DNA of 64,000 nucleotides from NCBI RefSeq assembly GCF_003287935.1, contig NZ_CP030287.1, forward strand, positions 7,510,869 to 7,574,868, in the 5' to 3' direction. The stretch's first letter is position 1; each line of letters opens with the position of its first letter. Both the position numbers and the translations under genes were made by a program. The notes beneath the pieces are model-generated. The model did not search any database and had not been told where the DNA came from. It saw only the letters and a list, made by a program, of their open reading frames with translations. Below are positions 9,568 to 18,558 of the stretch, in pieces. The stretch is from Streptomyces sp. ICC1. GTDB lineage: Bacteria > Actinomycetota > Actinomycetes > Streptomycetales > Streptomycetaceae.

Positions 9568-9723
9568 ACGGCCTTCTACCAACGGCTCAGAACGGACCGG
9601 GACCCGGGTCTCGCGCTGCACCAGGCTCTACGCCGCATGAGGAGGGAACTCGCGGCGCCCGACTCCACGGACGGTCCGGTCAACCCCTGGGACTGGACGG
9701 GGCACGTGCACCTCGGCCCGTGA
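9568..9723 (+). pseudogene. CHAT domain protein, 3' end stranded beyond the transposon
   Basis: Joining 4397 to 9573 (dropping the second ACGGC) reads without interruption through TRTATAFYQRLRTDRDPG to a stop TGA at 9721-9723. The peptide ends NPWDWTGHVHLGP, typical of the last strand of CHAT domains. This shows that the element entered one continuous gene and that the interrupted reading frame was intact at this site. Confidence 0.88.
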
Positions 9724-10580
9724 CGATCCGCGGGGGCGAGCCGGGGCGGGATCGCCGTTCTCGGATCTCCGTGGCCCCTCCGCCCCGTCCCAAGCGCCGC
9801 CTCCTGTGGATCCTCGCCGCCCTCCTCGGCGCGGTCTTCGTCGTCCTCCCCGCCGCCTGGCAGGCCGGGGCCCACGGGGTCACCCGCACCGCCACCCTGC
9901 ACGGCGGCAGCGCGGGGCATCCGGTGACCGCCCTGCGCATCACGGGCGGCAGCGCGAACATCACGGTCCGCCCGCGCGGGGACCAAGAGGTCGGCTACCG
10001 CGCCGAGGTCGCCTGGTCGCGCAAGCAGCCGGTCATCGAGGAAAGCTGGCAGGACAGCATCCTCACCCTGACCCCCCGCTGCCCCCACGAGGACTCCTGG
10101 CTGACGGGAGGATTCGCCTGCTCCGTCCAGCTCGGTGTCGGCGTGCCCGCCGGCCTCCCGGTCACGGTCGCCGCATCCTCCGGAAGCGTCGACATCGGCG
10201 GCCTCGGAGGCACCGTCGACGCCCGGATCGACTCCGGCCGGCTCCAGCTCACCGGGCTGCGCGGCGCGATCCGCGCCCGCGTGGGCTCCGGCCGGGCGGC
10301 CGCCACGGCACTGACCTCGCCCGAGATCGAGCTCGCCATCGGCTCCGGCCGGGCGGCCGTCGACTTCGCCGCCCCGCCGCAGAAGGTCAGCGCCGACATC
10401 GGAGACGGCCGGCTCGACCTCACCGTCCCCGATGCCACCGCCTTCCGGGTCACCTCCCGGACCGGGCGGGGCCGTATCGACCTCGGAGCGGGGCTGTCCG
10501 ACCCGGGCTCCCCGCGCACCCTGGACCTCACCGTCGGATCCGGCCGCGCCGACGCCCGGTACCCCGACCTGCTGCGCTGA
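9720..10580 (+). CDS. membrane-anchored DUF4097-like beta-strand protein
   Basis: GTG 9720 overlaps the CHAT stop as GTGA, which implies translational coupling and that this is the partner gene of the CHAT protein; GTG 9771 is an alternative start. The 286-residue product has a basic N-terminus, one transmembrane helix at about residues 25-45 (LLWILAALLGAVFVVLPA), then a repetitive beta-rich domain. In that domain the motif GSGRA/DSGRL recurs about every 20 residues (SGRLQLTG, GSGRAAATA, GSGRAAVDF, GDGRLDLTV, GRGRIDLG, GSGRADARY), as in DUF4097/DUF2807 beta-helix proteins. Its function is unknown. The transposon upstream probably abolishes coupled translation. Confidence 0.8.
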   Translation: MTIRGGEPGRDRRSRISVAPPPRPKRRLLWILAALLGAVFVVLPAAWQAGAHGVTRTATLHGGSAGHPVTALRITGGSANITVRPRGDQEVGYRAEVAWSRKQPVIEESWQDSILTLTPRCPHEDSWLTGGFACSVQLGVGVPAGLPVTVAASSGSVDIGGLGGTVDARIDSGRLQLTGLRGAIRARVGSGRAAATALTSPEIELAIGSGRAAVDFAAPPQKVSADIGDGRLDLTVPDATAFRVTSRTGRGRIDLGAGLSDPGSPRTLDLTVGSGRADARYPDLLR

Positions 10581-10583
10581 GCC

Positions 10584-12032
10584 TCACGGCGCGAGCCCGC
10601 CCCGGGCGATGACGTCCGCGTACCAGTGCGCGCTGTCCTTGGGCGTGCGGCGCTGCGTGGCGAAGTCGACGTGGACGATGCCGAACCGCTGGCTGTAGCC
10701 GTACGTCCACTCGAAGTTGTCCAGCAGCGACCACAGGAAGTACCCGCGCACGTCCGCCCCGTCCCCGATGGCCCGGTGCACGGAGGCCAGATGGCCCCGC
10801 AGATAGGCGATCCGCTCCGGATCGTGCACCGCGCCCTGCGGATCGGCGTGGTCCCCGTAGGCCGCGCCGTTCTCGGTGACCAGCAGCGGCACACCGGGAA
10901 GTTCGTCGCGCAGCCGCGTCAGCAGTTCGTACAGCCCGCCCGCGTCGACCGGCCAGTCCATCGCCGTACGGGGCCCGGGAGCGGGCAGGAACCGTACGCG
11001 CCCTTCGGCCCCCGGCCACGGCGACGGCGACGGCGACAGCGACGACGACAGCGCCGCCGAGGGGACGGCGCCGGACGTGCCCGGCCCGGCGGCCGCGACC
11101 ACCGTGGGGGAGTAGTAGTTCAGGCCCAGCCAGTCGATCGGCTCGCAGGCCGCCGCCAGGTCGCCGTCCCGGACGAACGACCAGTCCGTGAGCGCGGCCG
11201 TGTCACGGACCAGGTCCCGCGGAAGCCGCCCGTGGAACACCGGATCGAGGAAGAGGCGGTTGCCCACCGCGTCGATCCGCCGCGCCGCCTCCAGATCGGC
11301 GGCCGACTCCGTGAGCGGCCGCACCACGTGCAGGTTGAGCGTCAGCGACACCTCCGCCGGCCGGGGCAGCGCCGCGCGCAGCGCCCGTACGCCCAGCCCG
11401 TGGGCGAGGTTGAAATGGTGCGCCGCCCGCAGCGCGGCCTCGGGCTCGGTCCGGCCCGGGGCGTGCAGCCCGGACGCGTACCCGAGGAAGGCCGCGCACC
11501 ACGGCTCGTTGAAGGTGGTCCAGCTGGCCACCCGGTCCCCGAGCGCGCCCGCGACGAGCCCGGCGTACTCGGCGAACCGCTCGGCCGTGTCGCGGTGCGG
11601 CCAGCCCCCGAGGTCCTCCAGTTCCTGCGGCAGGTCCCAGTGGTAGAGGGTCGCGACCGGCCGGATCCCGGCCTCCAGCAGCGCGTCCACCAGCCGCCGG
11701 TAGAAATCGAGCCCCCGCTGTACGGCGGGACCCCGGCCGGTGGGCTGCACCCTCGGCCAGGCCACCGAGAAGCGGTAGTCGCTCACACCGAACCGCTTCA
11801 TCAGGGCCACGTCCTCGGCCATCCGGTGGTAGTGGTCGGCGGCGGTGTCACCGGTGTCGCCGCCCAGCACCTTGCCGGGCGTGCGGCTGAAGGTGTCCCA
11901 GATCGAGGGGGCGCGCCCGTCCAGCGCTGCCGCGCCCTCGATCTGATAGGCGGCCGTCGCGGTGCCCCACCGGAAACCGGGGGGAAAGCGGAGCGCCGCC
12001 CCCGTGGCGGGAGACGCGTCGACAGTGGTCAT
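10584..12032 (-). CDS. family GH1 beta-glucosidase
   Basis: This 482-residue cytoplasmic GH1 enzyme has the acid/base Glu in WTTFNEPW (E176) and the nucleophile in LLVTENGA (E387). It would hydrolyse cellobiose or related beta-glucosides brought in by the adjacent ABC transporter. A Ser/Pro-rich insertion at about residues 320-342 (between LGLNYYSPT and GRVRFLPAP) is a loop expansion. It is the last gene of a minus-strand operon (binding protein, two permeases, GH1), about 55 bases after the second permease. Control is probably through the LacI operator at 15203-15216. Confidence 0.93.
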   Translation of the reverse strand: MTTVDASPATGAALRFPPGFRWGTATAAYQIEGAAALDGRAPSIWDTFSRTPGKVLGGDTGDTAADHYHRMAEDVALMKRFGVSDYRFSVAWPRVQPTGRGPAVQRGLDFYRRLVDALLEAGIRPVATLYHWDLPQELEDLGGWPHRDTAERFAEYAGLVAGALGDRVASWTTFNEPWCAAFLGYASGLHAPGRTEPEAALRAAHHFNLAHGLGVRALRAALPRPAEVSLTLNLHVVRPLTESAADLEAARRIDAVGNRLFLDPVFHGRLPRDLVRDTAALTDWSFVRDGDLAAACEPIDWLGLNYYSPTVVAAAGPGTSGAVPSAALSSSLSPSPSPWPGAEGRVRFLPAPGPRTAMDWPVDAGGLYELLTRLRDELPGVPLLVTENGAAYGDHADPQGAVHDPERIAYLRGHLASVHRAIGDGADVRGYFLWSLLDNFEWTYGYSQRFGIVHVDFATQRRTPKDSAHWYADVIARGGLAP

Positions 12033-12086
12033 GGGAGGACTCCTGGGGAAGGTGGGGTGAGACGGCGCTGCGCGGGAGAAGGGCGC

Positions 12087-12920
12087 TCAGCCCTTGACCG
12101 CGCCCTGCATGATGCCGCCGACGATCTGCCGGCCCAGCAGGCCGAAGACCAGCAGCACGGGCAGCGTTCCGAGCAGGGTGCCCGCCATGATCACGGACTG
12201 GTCGTGGACGTAGCCGCCGCCCAGCTGGCGCAGGGCGACCTGCACGGTCGGCTCCTGCGAGGACAGTGCGACCACCGGCCAGAAGAAGTCGTTCCAGGCC
12301 GTCATGAAGGTGAGCAGCCCGAGGACGGCCATGGCCGGCCGGGCCACCGGCACCACGATCGACCAGAAGACCCGGGCGTACGAGGCCCCGTCGACCCGGG
12401 CCGCCTCGATCAGCTCGTCCGGCAGGGACTGCGCGAGGAACTGCCGCATGAAGAACACGCCGAAGGCGGAGACCAGCCCGGGCAGGACGACGGCCTGGAG
12501 CTGATTGACCCAGTGCAGCTTCACGATCAGCATGAACAGCGGGATCACTCCCAGCTGCGGCGGGATCATCATCGACGCCACGACGGCGCTCAGCAGGGCC
12601 CCGCGTCCCCGGAACCGCAGTTTGGCGAAGGCAAAGCCGGCCAGGGTGGAGCACAGCACCGTACCGACCGTGATGGCGCTCGAGACGATCAGCGAGTTGA
12701 GGAGGGCCCGGCCGATGTCCGCCTCGTCCAGGACCGCCTGCAGGTTGCCCAGGAGTCGCGGACCGGGCAGCAGTGAGGGCATCGGCCGCGCCATATCGGC
12801 GTTGGAGCGGCTCGCCGCGACCAGGGTCCAGTACAGCGGGAACGCCGAGACGACCACCGCGCAGACCAGGACCGCGTAGGTGAGCCGGCCACCGCGCCGG
12901 GCGCCCGGGGAGGAGCTCAT
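12087..12920 (-). CDS. carbohydrate ABC transporter permease (MalG type)
   Basis: The start is ATG 12920, which overlaps the stop of the upstream permease (ATGA). The product is 277 residues with six predicted transmembrane helices and the cytoplasmic EAA loop motif ELIEAARVDGASYARVFWSIVVPVARP, which docks on the shared ATPase. It belongs to the CUT1 (oligosaccharide) group. No ATPase is encoded in the operon, as is usual in Streptomyces, where a common MsiK protein energises many sugar importers. Confidence 0.93.
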   Translation of the reverse strand: MSSSPGARRGGRLTYAVLVCAVVVSAFPLYWTLVAASRSNADMARPMPSLLPGPRLLGNLQAVLDEADIGRALLNSLIVSSAITVGTVLCSTLAGFAFAKLRFRGRGALLSAVVASMMIPPQLGVIPLFMLIVKLHWVNQLQAVVLPGLVSAFGVFFMRQFLAQSLPDELIEAARVDGASYARVFWSIVVPVARPAMAVLGLLTFMTAWNDFFWPVVALSSQEPTVQVALRQLGGGYVHDQSVIMAGTLLGTLPVLLVFGLLGRQIVGGIMQGAVKG

Positions 12921-13846
12921 CGGCCGGCCTCCTTGTGGGAACGTCGGCGCAGGAGCAGGGAGTTGACCCCGACCAGCGCCACGATCAGCAGGAACATCAC
13001 CCAGGCGATGGCCGCCGCCCGGCCCAGGTGGAAGAAGCCCCAGCCCTGCTCGTACATGTACAGGCCGAGGGTCTGGTACTGGTGCGAGATGCCACCGGAC
13101 ATGGACCCCTCGAAGAGCAGCGGCTCCCCGAAGAGCTGGGTGGCGCCGATGGTGGAGACCACCACGGTGAAGACGATGGTGGGGCGCAGTCCGGGCAGGG
13201 TCACGTGGAGGAACTGCCGCCACTTCGAGGCCCCGTCCACCTCGGCCGCTTCGTACAGCTCGCCGGGAATGGACTGCATGCCCGCCAGGTAGATCAGCGT
13301 GTTGTAGCCGGTCCACCGCCACACCACGATGGTCGAGACGGCGATCTGTGAGGCGGCCGTACCGCTCTGCCAGTCCACCGGGTCGAAGCCGACCAGCCCC
13401 AGCAGCTGGTTGACGAGCCCGAAGTCCCGCCCGAAGAGCTGGGCGAAGATCAGCGAGGCGGCGGCGACGGAGGTCGCGTACGGCAGCAGCAGCGCGGTGC
13501 GGAAGAAGGTCAGCGCGCGCAACTTGTAGTTGAGGAGGTGGGCCAGGCCCAGGGCGACGAGCAACTGCGGCACGGTGGACAGGACGCCGATGGTGAAGGT
13601 GTTGCGCAGGGCCGTCCAGAAGAACGGATCGGTGAACAGGGCGGTGTAGTTGCCGAGGCCCCGCCATTCCATCTCCCCGGGGTTCTGGAGCTCGACGCGG
13701 TAGACGGAGACGTACGCCGTGTAGAGGAGCGGGAACAGCCCGAACGCGGCGAACAGGGTGAAGAAGGGGGCGACGAAGGCGTACGCGGCCAGGGCCGGTG
13801 CCGGGGCCCGGCGCGGTCGTGCGGAGGGCGGGGCGGGTGCGGTCAC
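12917..13846 (-). CDS. carbohydrate ABC transporter permease (MalF type)
   Basis: This 309-residue integral membrane protein has about six helices and the EAA motif ELYEAAEVDGASKWRQFLHVTLPG. It lies 6 bases downstream of the binding-protein gene and overlaps the next permease by 4 bases, so the three form one transport unit. It is the first of the CUT1 permease pair. Confidence 0.93.
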   Translation of the reverse strand: MTAPAPPSARPRRAPAPALAAYAFVAPFFTLFAAFGLFPLLYTAYVSVYRVELQNPGEMEWRGLGNYTALFTDPFFWTALRNTFTIGVLSTVPQLLVALGLAHLLNYKLRALTFFRTALLLPYATSVAAASLIFAQLFGRDFGLVNQLLGLVGFDPVDWQSGTAASQIAVSTIVVWRWTGYNTLIYLAGMQSIPGELYEAAEVDGASKWRQFLHVTLPGLRPTIVFTVVVSTIGATQLFGEPLLFEGSMSGGISHQYQTLGLYMYEQGWGFFHLGRAAAIAWVMFLLIVALVGVNSLLLRRRSHKEAGR

Positions 13847-13852
13847 GGCGGC

Positions 13853-15157
13853 TCAGCCCAGGGCGTTCTTGACGGCCTTCTTCGCGTTCGACCAGGCGGT
13901 CTCGGGCGGTGTGCCCTTGCGCTCGACCTCGCTCAGGGCGTTGGCTATCTGGTCGGCGATGTCCTTGTCGTGGAGCCCCAGCACCTGGACCGGCGCCTGC
14001 TCGGCGGCGTCGCCGAAGATCCGGCCGATCGGCGCGTCCGAGAAGTAGGGGTCCTTGGCGTCGGCGACCTGACCGATGGCCTTCACCGCGGAGGGGAAGT
14101 TGCCCTGCTTGCGGAAGAGCTTGGTCTGCTGCTCGGGGGCGGTCAGCCACTTGACCAGCTCGTACGCCTCCTTCTTGTGCTGGGCCGCGCGGGGGACCGC
14201 GAGGTAGGAGCCGCCCCAGTTCCCCGCCCCTCCCGGCAGTTTGGCCACGTCCCACTTGCCCTTGCCCGCGTCGCCCGCCTGCCCCTTGATGTAGCCGAGC
14301 ATCCAGGCGGGGCAGGGCATCGTGGCGAAGGAGCCCGAGGCGAAGGCCTGGTTCCACGGCGGCGACCACTGGTCCAGTTTGGCGCTGAGCCCGTCCGCCG
14401 CGGCCTTGACCGAGGCCTCCCAGGCGGACTTCACCGCGGGGCCGTTCTCGTAGATCAGCGTGCCCGAGGCGTCGTAGTACCGCTCCTTCGCCTGGCCGAC
14501 CATGACGGCGTTCAGGCTGCCGACGCTGTCCAGCCAGGAGCTGCCGGCCGGCGCCTTGTCCCGGTATTGGCGGCCGAGGTCCAGATAGCCGTCCCAGGTC
14601 GCCCACTTCGCGGCCAGTTCCGTACGGTCCGTGGGCAGGCCCGCCGCCGCGAACAGGTCGCTGCGGTAGCACATGGCCTCGGGTCCGACATCGGTGCCGA
14701 GGCCGAGCACCTTGCCGTCCTTGGTGGTCGCGGCCGCCCACTTGGCGGCGGCGAACTCGCTCTCGAGCGAGCCCGCCCCGTACTCCTTGAGGTCCGTGAA
14801 CTTGTCGGCCTGCTTCTGGGTCACCGACGCGATGCGGCCCACCTCGAGGCCCTGCACGTCCGCGAGCCCGCCGCCGCCGGCCAGCCGGGTCTGGAGCGAC
14901 TTCCAGTAGTCCTGCTCGTCCTCGGTGTCCGTCTGCTTGATCTTGACGTTCGGGTGGAGCTGCTCGTACTCGGCGTAGAGCCCGGCCTCCTGGTAGCCGA
15001 AGGCGCCGAACAGGTCGACGGTGAGCGTGACCCGGCCGCCCCCGCCCTCCGCGGACGTGCCGTCGGAACCGGATCCGCAGGCGGCCAGGAGGGCTCCGGT
15101 CAGGGCAACGGCGCCGAGACGGAGCGTGGTTCTCCGGGCGGCTCGGGGGTTGGACAT
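13853..15157 (-). CDS. carbohydrate ABC transporter substrate-binding lipoprotein
   Basis: The start is ATG 15157 with GAGGAGGA-like bases upstream. This 434-residue lipoprotein has a signal peptide ending in the lipobox LLAACGSG and then an extracellular solute-binding protein family 1 fold (LTVDLFGAFGYQEAG, WDGYLDLGRQY, LPGGAGNWGGSYLAVPR). The GH1 enzyme in the same operon suggests beta-linked oligosaccharides such as cellobiose or laminari-oligosaccharides; the nearby GH64 laminarinase-type glucanase favours the latter. This is an inference from context only. Confidence 0.92.
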   Translation of the reverse strand: MSNPRAARRTTLRLGAVALTGALLAACGSGSDGTSAEGGGGRVTLTVDLFGAFGYQEAGLYAEYEQLHPNVKIKQTDTEDEQDYWKSLQTRLAGGGGLADVQGLEVGRIASVTQKQADKFTDLKEYGAGSLESEFAAAKWAAATTKDGKVLGLGTDVGPEAMCYRSDLFAAAGLPTDRTELAAKWATWDGYLDLGRQYRDKAPAGSSWLDSVGSLNAVMVGQAKERYYDASGTLIYENGPAVKSAWEASVKAAADGLSAKLDQWSPPWNQAFASGSFATMPCPAWMLGYIKGQAGDAGKGKWDVAKLPGGAGNWGGSYLAVPRAAQHKKEAYELVKWLTAPEQQTKLFRKQGNFPSAVKAIGQVADAKDPYFSDAPIGRIFGDAAEQAPVQVLGLHDKDIADQIANALSEVERKGTPPETAWSNAKKAVKNALG

Positions 15158-15202
15158 GCTGGGTCCTCCTCGGTGTGGCGGATGCGGTGCTTCCGAGCGT
15201 CT

Positions 15203-15216
15203 TGAGAGCGCTCTCA
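15203..15216. promoter_or_regulatory. LacI-family operator upstream of the sugar transporter operon
   Basis: TGAGAGCGCTCTCA is a perfect 14-bp palindrome 46 bases before the binding-protein start. It has the length and GAGCGCTC core of the CebR box of Streptomyces (TGGGAGCGCTCCCA). The LacI-type regulator encoded next door is the natural ligand-responsive repressor. Confidence 0.82.
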
Positions 15217-15321
15217 GAGCGCGACTGGAGCGTGCACCCCACACCGGCGCCCCGTCAAGAGGGGTGCGCCGGACAGTCGGGAATCTCCCCGTTCACCGCG
15301 GGAGGAAGGCGAGTTCGCCCC

Positions 15322-16386
15322 TCAGGCCGAGCCGCGCCGGACCAGCGAGGTCGGGGTGATCACCGAGCCGGGAACTCCGCGAGCGCCCTGGTCCTTGTCC
15401 AGGGTCCGCAGCAGCAGGCGCGCCATCAGGCGTCCCATGCCCTCGATGTCCTGGCGCACGGTCGTCAGCGGCGGCTCGGCGCTCTCCGCCACCAGCTCCG
15501 CGTCGTCGAAACCGACCAGCGCCACGTCCCCCGGCACGGACCGGCCCCGTTCGCGCAGCACGCCCAGCGCGCCCGTGGCCATCAGGTCGTTCGCGGCGAA
15601 CACCGCGTCCAGCCCCGGACTGCGCTCCAGCAGCTCGGCCATCGCCCGGGCCCCGCCCGCCGCCGTGAAGTCGCCCTCGGCGATCAGTGCCGGGTCGGCG
15701 TCGAGGAGCACGTCCCGGTACCCGTCCAGCCGGTCGGTCGCCGAAGTCTGGTCCAGCGGCCCGGCGATGTGCGCGATCTGCCGCCGCCCCAGCTCCACCA
15801 GGTACCGTACGGCCTCGCGCGCGCCCCCGCGGTTGTCGGCGTCGACGTACGACACCGGACCGTGCTCCCCGGCGCCGCCCGTCCAGCCGGGCCGGCCGCC
15901 GTAGACCGTGGGCATGCCGATGCGGCGGGTGATGGCGGGCAGCGGGTCGTCGGTGTGCAGGGAGAAGGCGAGCGCGCCGTCGACGTGGCCACCCGCCAGG
16001 TACCGCTCGATGCGGTCGTAGTCGCCGCGGTCCTCCACCAGCAGCAGCACCAGCTGCGTGTCGTTCGCGGTCAGCTCCTTGCTGATGCCCCTGACCTGGC
16101 GGGAGAAGAAGGGGTCGGAGAAGATCCGGATCTCCGGTTCGGCGATGATCACCGCGACGGCGCCCGTGCGGCGCGTCACCAGCGTGCGCGCCGCGTGGTT
16201 GGGCACGTAGCCGAGGTCCCGGATGGCCGCCTGGACCTTGTCCACCAGCCGCGGGCGGACCCCTTCGCCGCCGTTGACGACGCGCGAGGCGGTGGCCCGG
16301 GACACCCCGGCGCGCGCCGCGACCGCCTCCAGCGTGGGCCGGGCGGCGGAGAGCTGTTCGGCGGAGAGCTGTTCGGCCACGGGCAC
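15322..16386 (-). CDS. LacI/GalR family transcriptional regulator
   Basis: The product is 354 residues from GTG 16386, which has GAGGAG just upstream. The N-terminal HTH reads PTLEAVAARAGVSRATASRVVNGGEGV, preceded by a short duplicated peptide (EQLSAEQLSA). The remainder is a periplasmic-binding-protein-like effector domain with the typical HIAGPLDQTSATDRLDGYRD and DAVFAANDLMATGAL segments. It lies between the GH64 gene and the transporter operon, all on the minus strand. The operator-like sites at 15203-15216 and 16481-16494 suggest that it represses the operon and itself until a glucan-derived sugar binds. Confidence 0.92.
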   Translation of the reverse strand: MPVAEQLSAEQLSAARPTLEAVAARAGVSRATASRVVNGGEGVRPRLVDKVQAAIRDLGYVPNHAARTLVTRRTGAVAVIIAEPEIRIFSDPFFSRQVRGISKELTANDTQLVLLLVEDRGDYDRIERYLAGGHVDGALAFSLHTDDPLPAITRRIGMPTVYGGRPGWTGGAGEHGPVSYVDADNRGGAREAVRYLVELGRRQIAHIAGPLDQTSATDRLDGYRDVLLDADPALIAEGDFTAAGGARAMAELLERSPGLDAVFAANDLMATGALGVLRERGRSVPGDVALVGFDDAELVAESAEPPLTTVRQDIEGMGRLMARLLLRTLDKDQGARGVPGSVITPTSLVRRGSA

Positions 16387-16480
16387 TCCTCATGCGCGTC
16401 CGGGGGCGGCGGCCCGGGCCCGGTCGGCCCGGGTCCCGACCCCTGTCGGACAGCAGGGTAACCCGTTCCGCCGGGAACGC

Positions 16481-16494
16481 TGAGAGCGCTCCCG
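16481..16494. promoter_or_regulatory. second, imperfect LacI-type operator upstream of the regulator gene
   Basis: TGAGAGCGCTCCCG has the same GAGCGCTC core as the 15203 site. It lies about 95 bases upstream of the regulator start and just after the GH64 stop, consistent with autoregulation. Confidence 0.6.
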
Positions 16495-16510
16495 GCGGAA
16501 CGGACCGCTC

Positions 16511-18070
16511 CTACCAGCCGATGCCGAGGGTGAGCCCGGTCGGCGGGTCGGCGTTGCCCAGGATCTGCACGGAGGACTGGTCGTTGACGTCGTCGTAGGG
16601 GAAGCCGTAGGCCCGCTGGTCCAGGCCCACGGTGTGGAAGAAGCCGGCGTAGTCGTTCTTCGCCGGACCGGCGTAGTACGCCGACGGGGCGTACCAGGTG
16701 GCGGGGTCCAGGGCGACGCCCCGGTGGAACGCGGCGCAGAACTCCGCGCCGAGCTGCTTCTCGGTGTCGTTGCCCGAGGCCAGCGCGCCCGCGCAGGCCA
16801 TGACGTCGGGCGAGGTGGGTTTGCGCAGGACGAAGGAGCCCGCGCCGTTCTTGCCGAAGACCAGCGCGGACCCGCTCACCCGCCCGGAGAAGGTCTCGCC
16901 GAGCCGGGTCAGGCTGAACTGCTGGGTGGTGAAGCGGCTCCAGACCTGGTCGATGTAGGCGCTCAGGTGGTTCTGCCGGCTGCCGCCCTCCAGGAAGAGG
17001 CTCGAGGAACGCGGCGCCACGATGCGGTGGGTGTTCTGCAGCGGCTTGAACGCGTCACCGACGGACGCCGCGTACTGCTGCATGACCTGGGCGCGGGTCA
17101 GGGTGATGCCCCGGGTGGTGTCGTAGCCGCTCGAGGCCTGGCGCAGCCGCGAGGTCATCGGGAAGCCGAACTGGTCGACCATGGTGGTGTTCCCGCCGAA
17201 GGCGACCTGGCCCCGCACGTAGGTGTACTCGTACCAGTCGTAGTACACGTCGCTGTTGGGGTCGGCGGGGTTGCGCAGGTCGGGGCCGCCCCAGCCCTGG
17301 TCGTCGGGAGAGACCGGGATGTACACGGGCGAGCCGAGGGAGACGTAGATCCGGCCTCCGCGGATCGAGGCCGGGGAGGGCACCGTCCCGCCGGTCTGGG
17401 CGAGCGTGAAGGACATGTTCGGGTAGGCGACGCCCTTCTTGACGAGGTGGCCGGGGGCCGCCGCGTCCAGGTGGTTGATGTGGGCCATCGAGCCGTCGGG
17501 CTTCATGTACGACCACTGGCCCGGGGTCACCTGGCCGAGGACGGTGACGTGGATCTGCGCGTCGGTGTAAGCGCCGCGGGTGTTGTTCTGGAAGGTGATC
17601 GGGAAGCCGCCGCTCCCGCTCCCGCCGCCACCTCCGCCCCCGCCCCCGCCGGAGCCGATCGTGGCGGTGAAGTGCGGGGTGTCGTGGAGCGGTCCGCCCT
17701 TCTCGTACGTGAACCAGTACTCGAGCGTGGCGCCGGCCGCCAGGCCGGAGACGGTTTGCTGCCAGGTCCCGCCGTCGTTCGCCATCCGGAGGTTCTGCTG
17801 GCCCAGCCCGCCGCCCGGCAGGTAGTGGACGTCCACCAGGGCCGCCGGGGCGCTCGGCGCGAACCGGATCCGTACCGCGCCGGAGCCCTGCGCGGTGACG
17901 CCCTGCGTGTAGTCGGCGGCGGCCGCCCGGGTGGCCGCGGGGGCCACCAGGAGGGTCCCCGCCAGGGCGATCAGCGCGGACAGCAGGACCAGGAGGGGAC
18001 GGCTGCGGAGCGGCCGCGGGTGTGGTCGTTGTCGCGGCCGTGGACGTGGAGTGTGCGCGGGAGTCTTCAT
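16511..18070 (-). CDS. secreted GH64 beta-1,3-glucanase with N-terminal carbohydrate-binding domain
   Basis: This 519-residue protein begins with an Arg/Pro-rich n-region and a hydrophobic signal segment (LLVLLSALIALAGTLLVAPAATRAAAA). Next comes an immunoglobulin-like binding module at about 50-140 (CBM56-like), a glycine linker, and from about residue 155 the GH64 thaumatin-like fold (FPITFQNNTRGAYTDAQIHVTVLGQ, DLRNPADPNSDVYYDWYEYTYV, FGFPMTSRLR). GH64 enzymes release laminaripentaose from beta-1,3-glucans such as fungal cell wall. Its neighbours are the LacI regulator and an oligosaccharide importer with a beta-glucosidase, so the locus forms a plausible chain from extracellular cutting to uptake to final hydrolysis. 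Confidence 0.9.
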   Translation of the reverse strand: MKTPAHTPRPRPRQRPHPRPLRSRPLLVLLSALIALAGTLLVAPAATRAAAADYTQGVTAQGSGAVRIRFAPSAPAALVDVHYLPGGGLGQQNLRMANDGGTWQQTVSGLAAGATLEYWFTYEKGGPLHDTPHFTATIGSGGGGGGGGGGSGSGGFPITFQNNTRGAYTDAQIHVTVLGQVTPGQWSYMKPDGSMAHINHLDAAAPGHLVKKGVAYPNMSFTLAQTGGTVPSPASIRGGRIYVSLGSPVYIPVSPDDQGWGGPDLRNPADPNSDVYYDWYEYTYVRGQVAFGGNTTMVDQFGFPMTSRLRQASSGYDTTRGITLTRAQVMQQYAASVGDAFKPLQNTHRIVAPRSSSLFLEGGSRQNHLSAYIDQVWSRFTTQQFSLTRLGETFSGRVSGSALVFGKNGAGSFVLRKPTSPDVMACAGALASGNDTEKQLGAEFCAAFHRGVALDPATWYAPSAYYAGPAKNDYAGFFHTVGLDQRAYGFPYDDVNDQSSVQILGNADPPTGLTLGIGW

Positions 18071-18090
18071 GGGCGCGTTCCCCGATCCCC

Positions 18091-18540
18091 TCAGTGCCCG
18101 AAGTCGAACCAGTTGAGGTTCACGTAGTCGGCCGGCTGGCCGCTGGTGAAGGTCAGGTACACGTCGTGCTTGCCCGTGACGCCCGTGATGTTCGCGGGCA
18201 CGGTCTTCCAGCTCTGCCAGCCGCCGGTGGAGGCCACGGCGAAGCTGCCGACCGGCGCGCTGGTGCGGCTGTCGAGCCGGACCTCCACCAGCCCGCTGAC
18301 CCCGCCGGCCGCACCGCCGGCCACGCGCCCGCGGAACTGTGTGGCCGGACCGGCCGTGCCGAAGTCGACGCCCCTGTACAGGGCCCAGTCACCGTTGCCG
18401 ATCGTGGTCAGGTCCTGGCCGCCGCCGGTGTCCGTGGTGGTCTCCTTGGCCGTCCCGGCCTGCTCGTCGTACGACTCGGCCTGGATGGCGGCGTACGCGT
18501 CGCGGCCGCCGCCCGGCGGGGTGGTGGGGGGGGTGTGCCT
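18091..18540 (-). pseudogene. orphan CBM6 carbohydrate-binding module, C-terminal remnant of a larger gene
   Basis: Read on the minus strand, a Thr/Pro/Gly linker (TPPTTPPGGG) is followed by a complete CBM6 module of about 130 residues (YAAIQAESYDEQAG, GNGDWALYRGVDFG, WQSWKTVPANITGVTGKHDVYLTF, YVNLNWFDFGH) ending at TGA 18091. CBM6 modules of this kind sit behind a catalytic domain and a linker. Here everything before the linker is gone, replaced within a run of G (about 18525-18537) by the upstream region of the divergent aldolase gene. No start codon with a binding site serves the module. Either a deletion or an assembly join removed the catalytic part. The module starts 20 bases upstream of the GH64 gene. 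Confidence 0.72.
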
Positions 18541-18558
18541 CCTATACACTTTCGCCCC

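Noticed and set aside
12087..15242. A 1051-residue open frame on the minus strand covering the whole sugar transporter
   Set aside because: Only its last 277 residues are the real permease; the rest is an out-of-frame shadow of the binding protein and the first permease, with Arg/Gly-rich nonsense composition.
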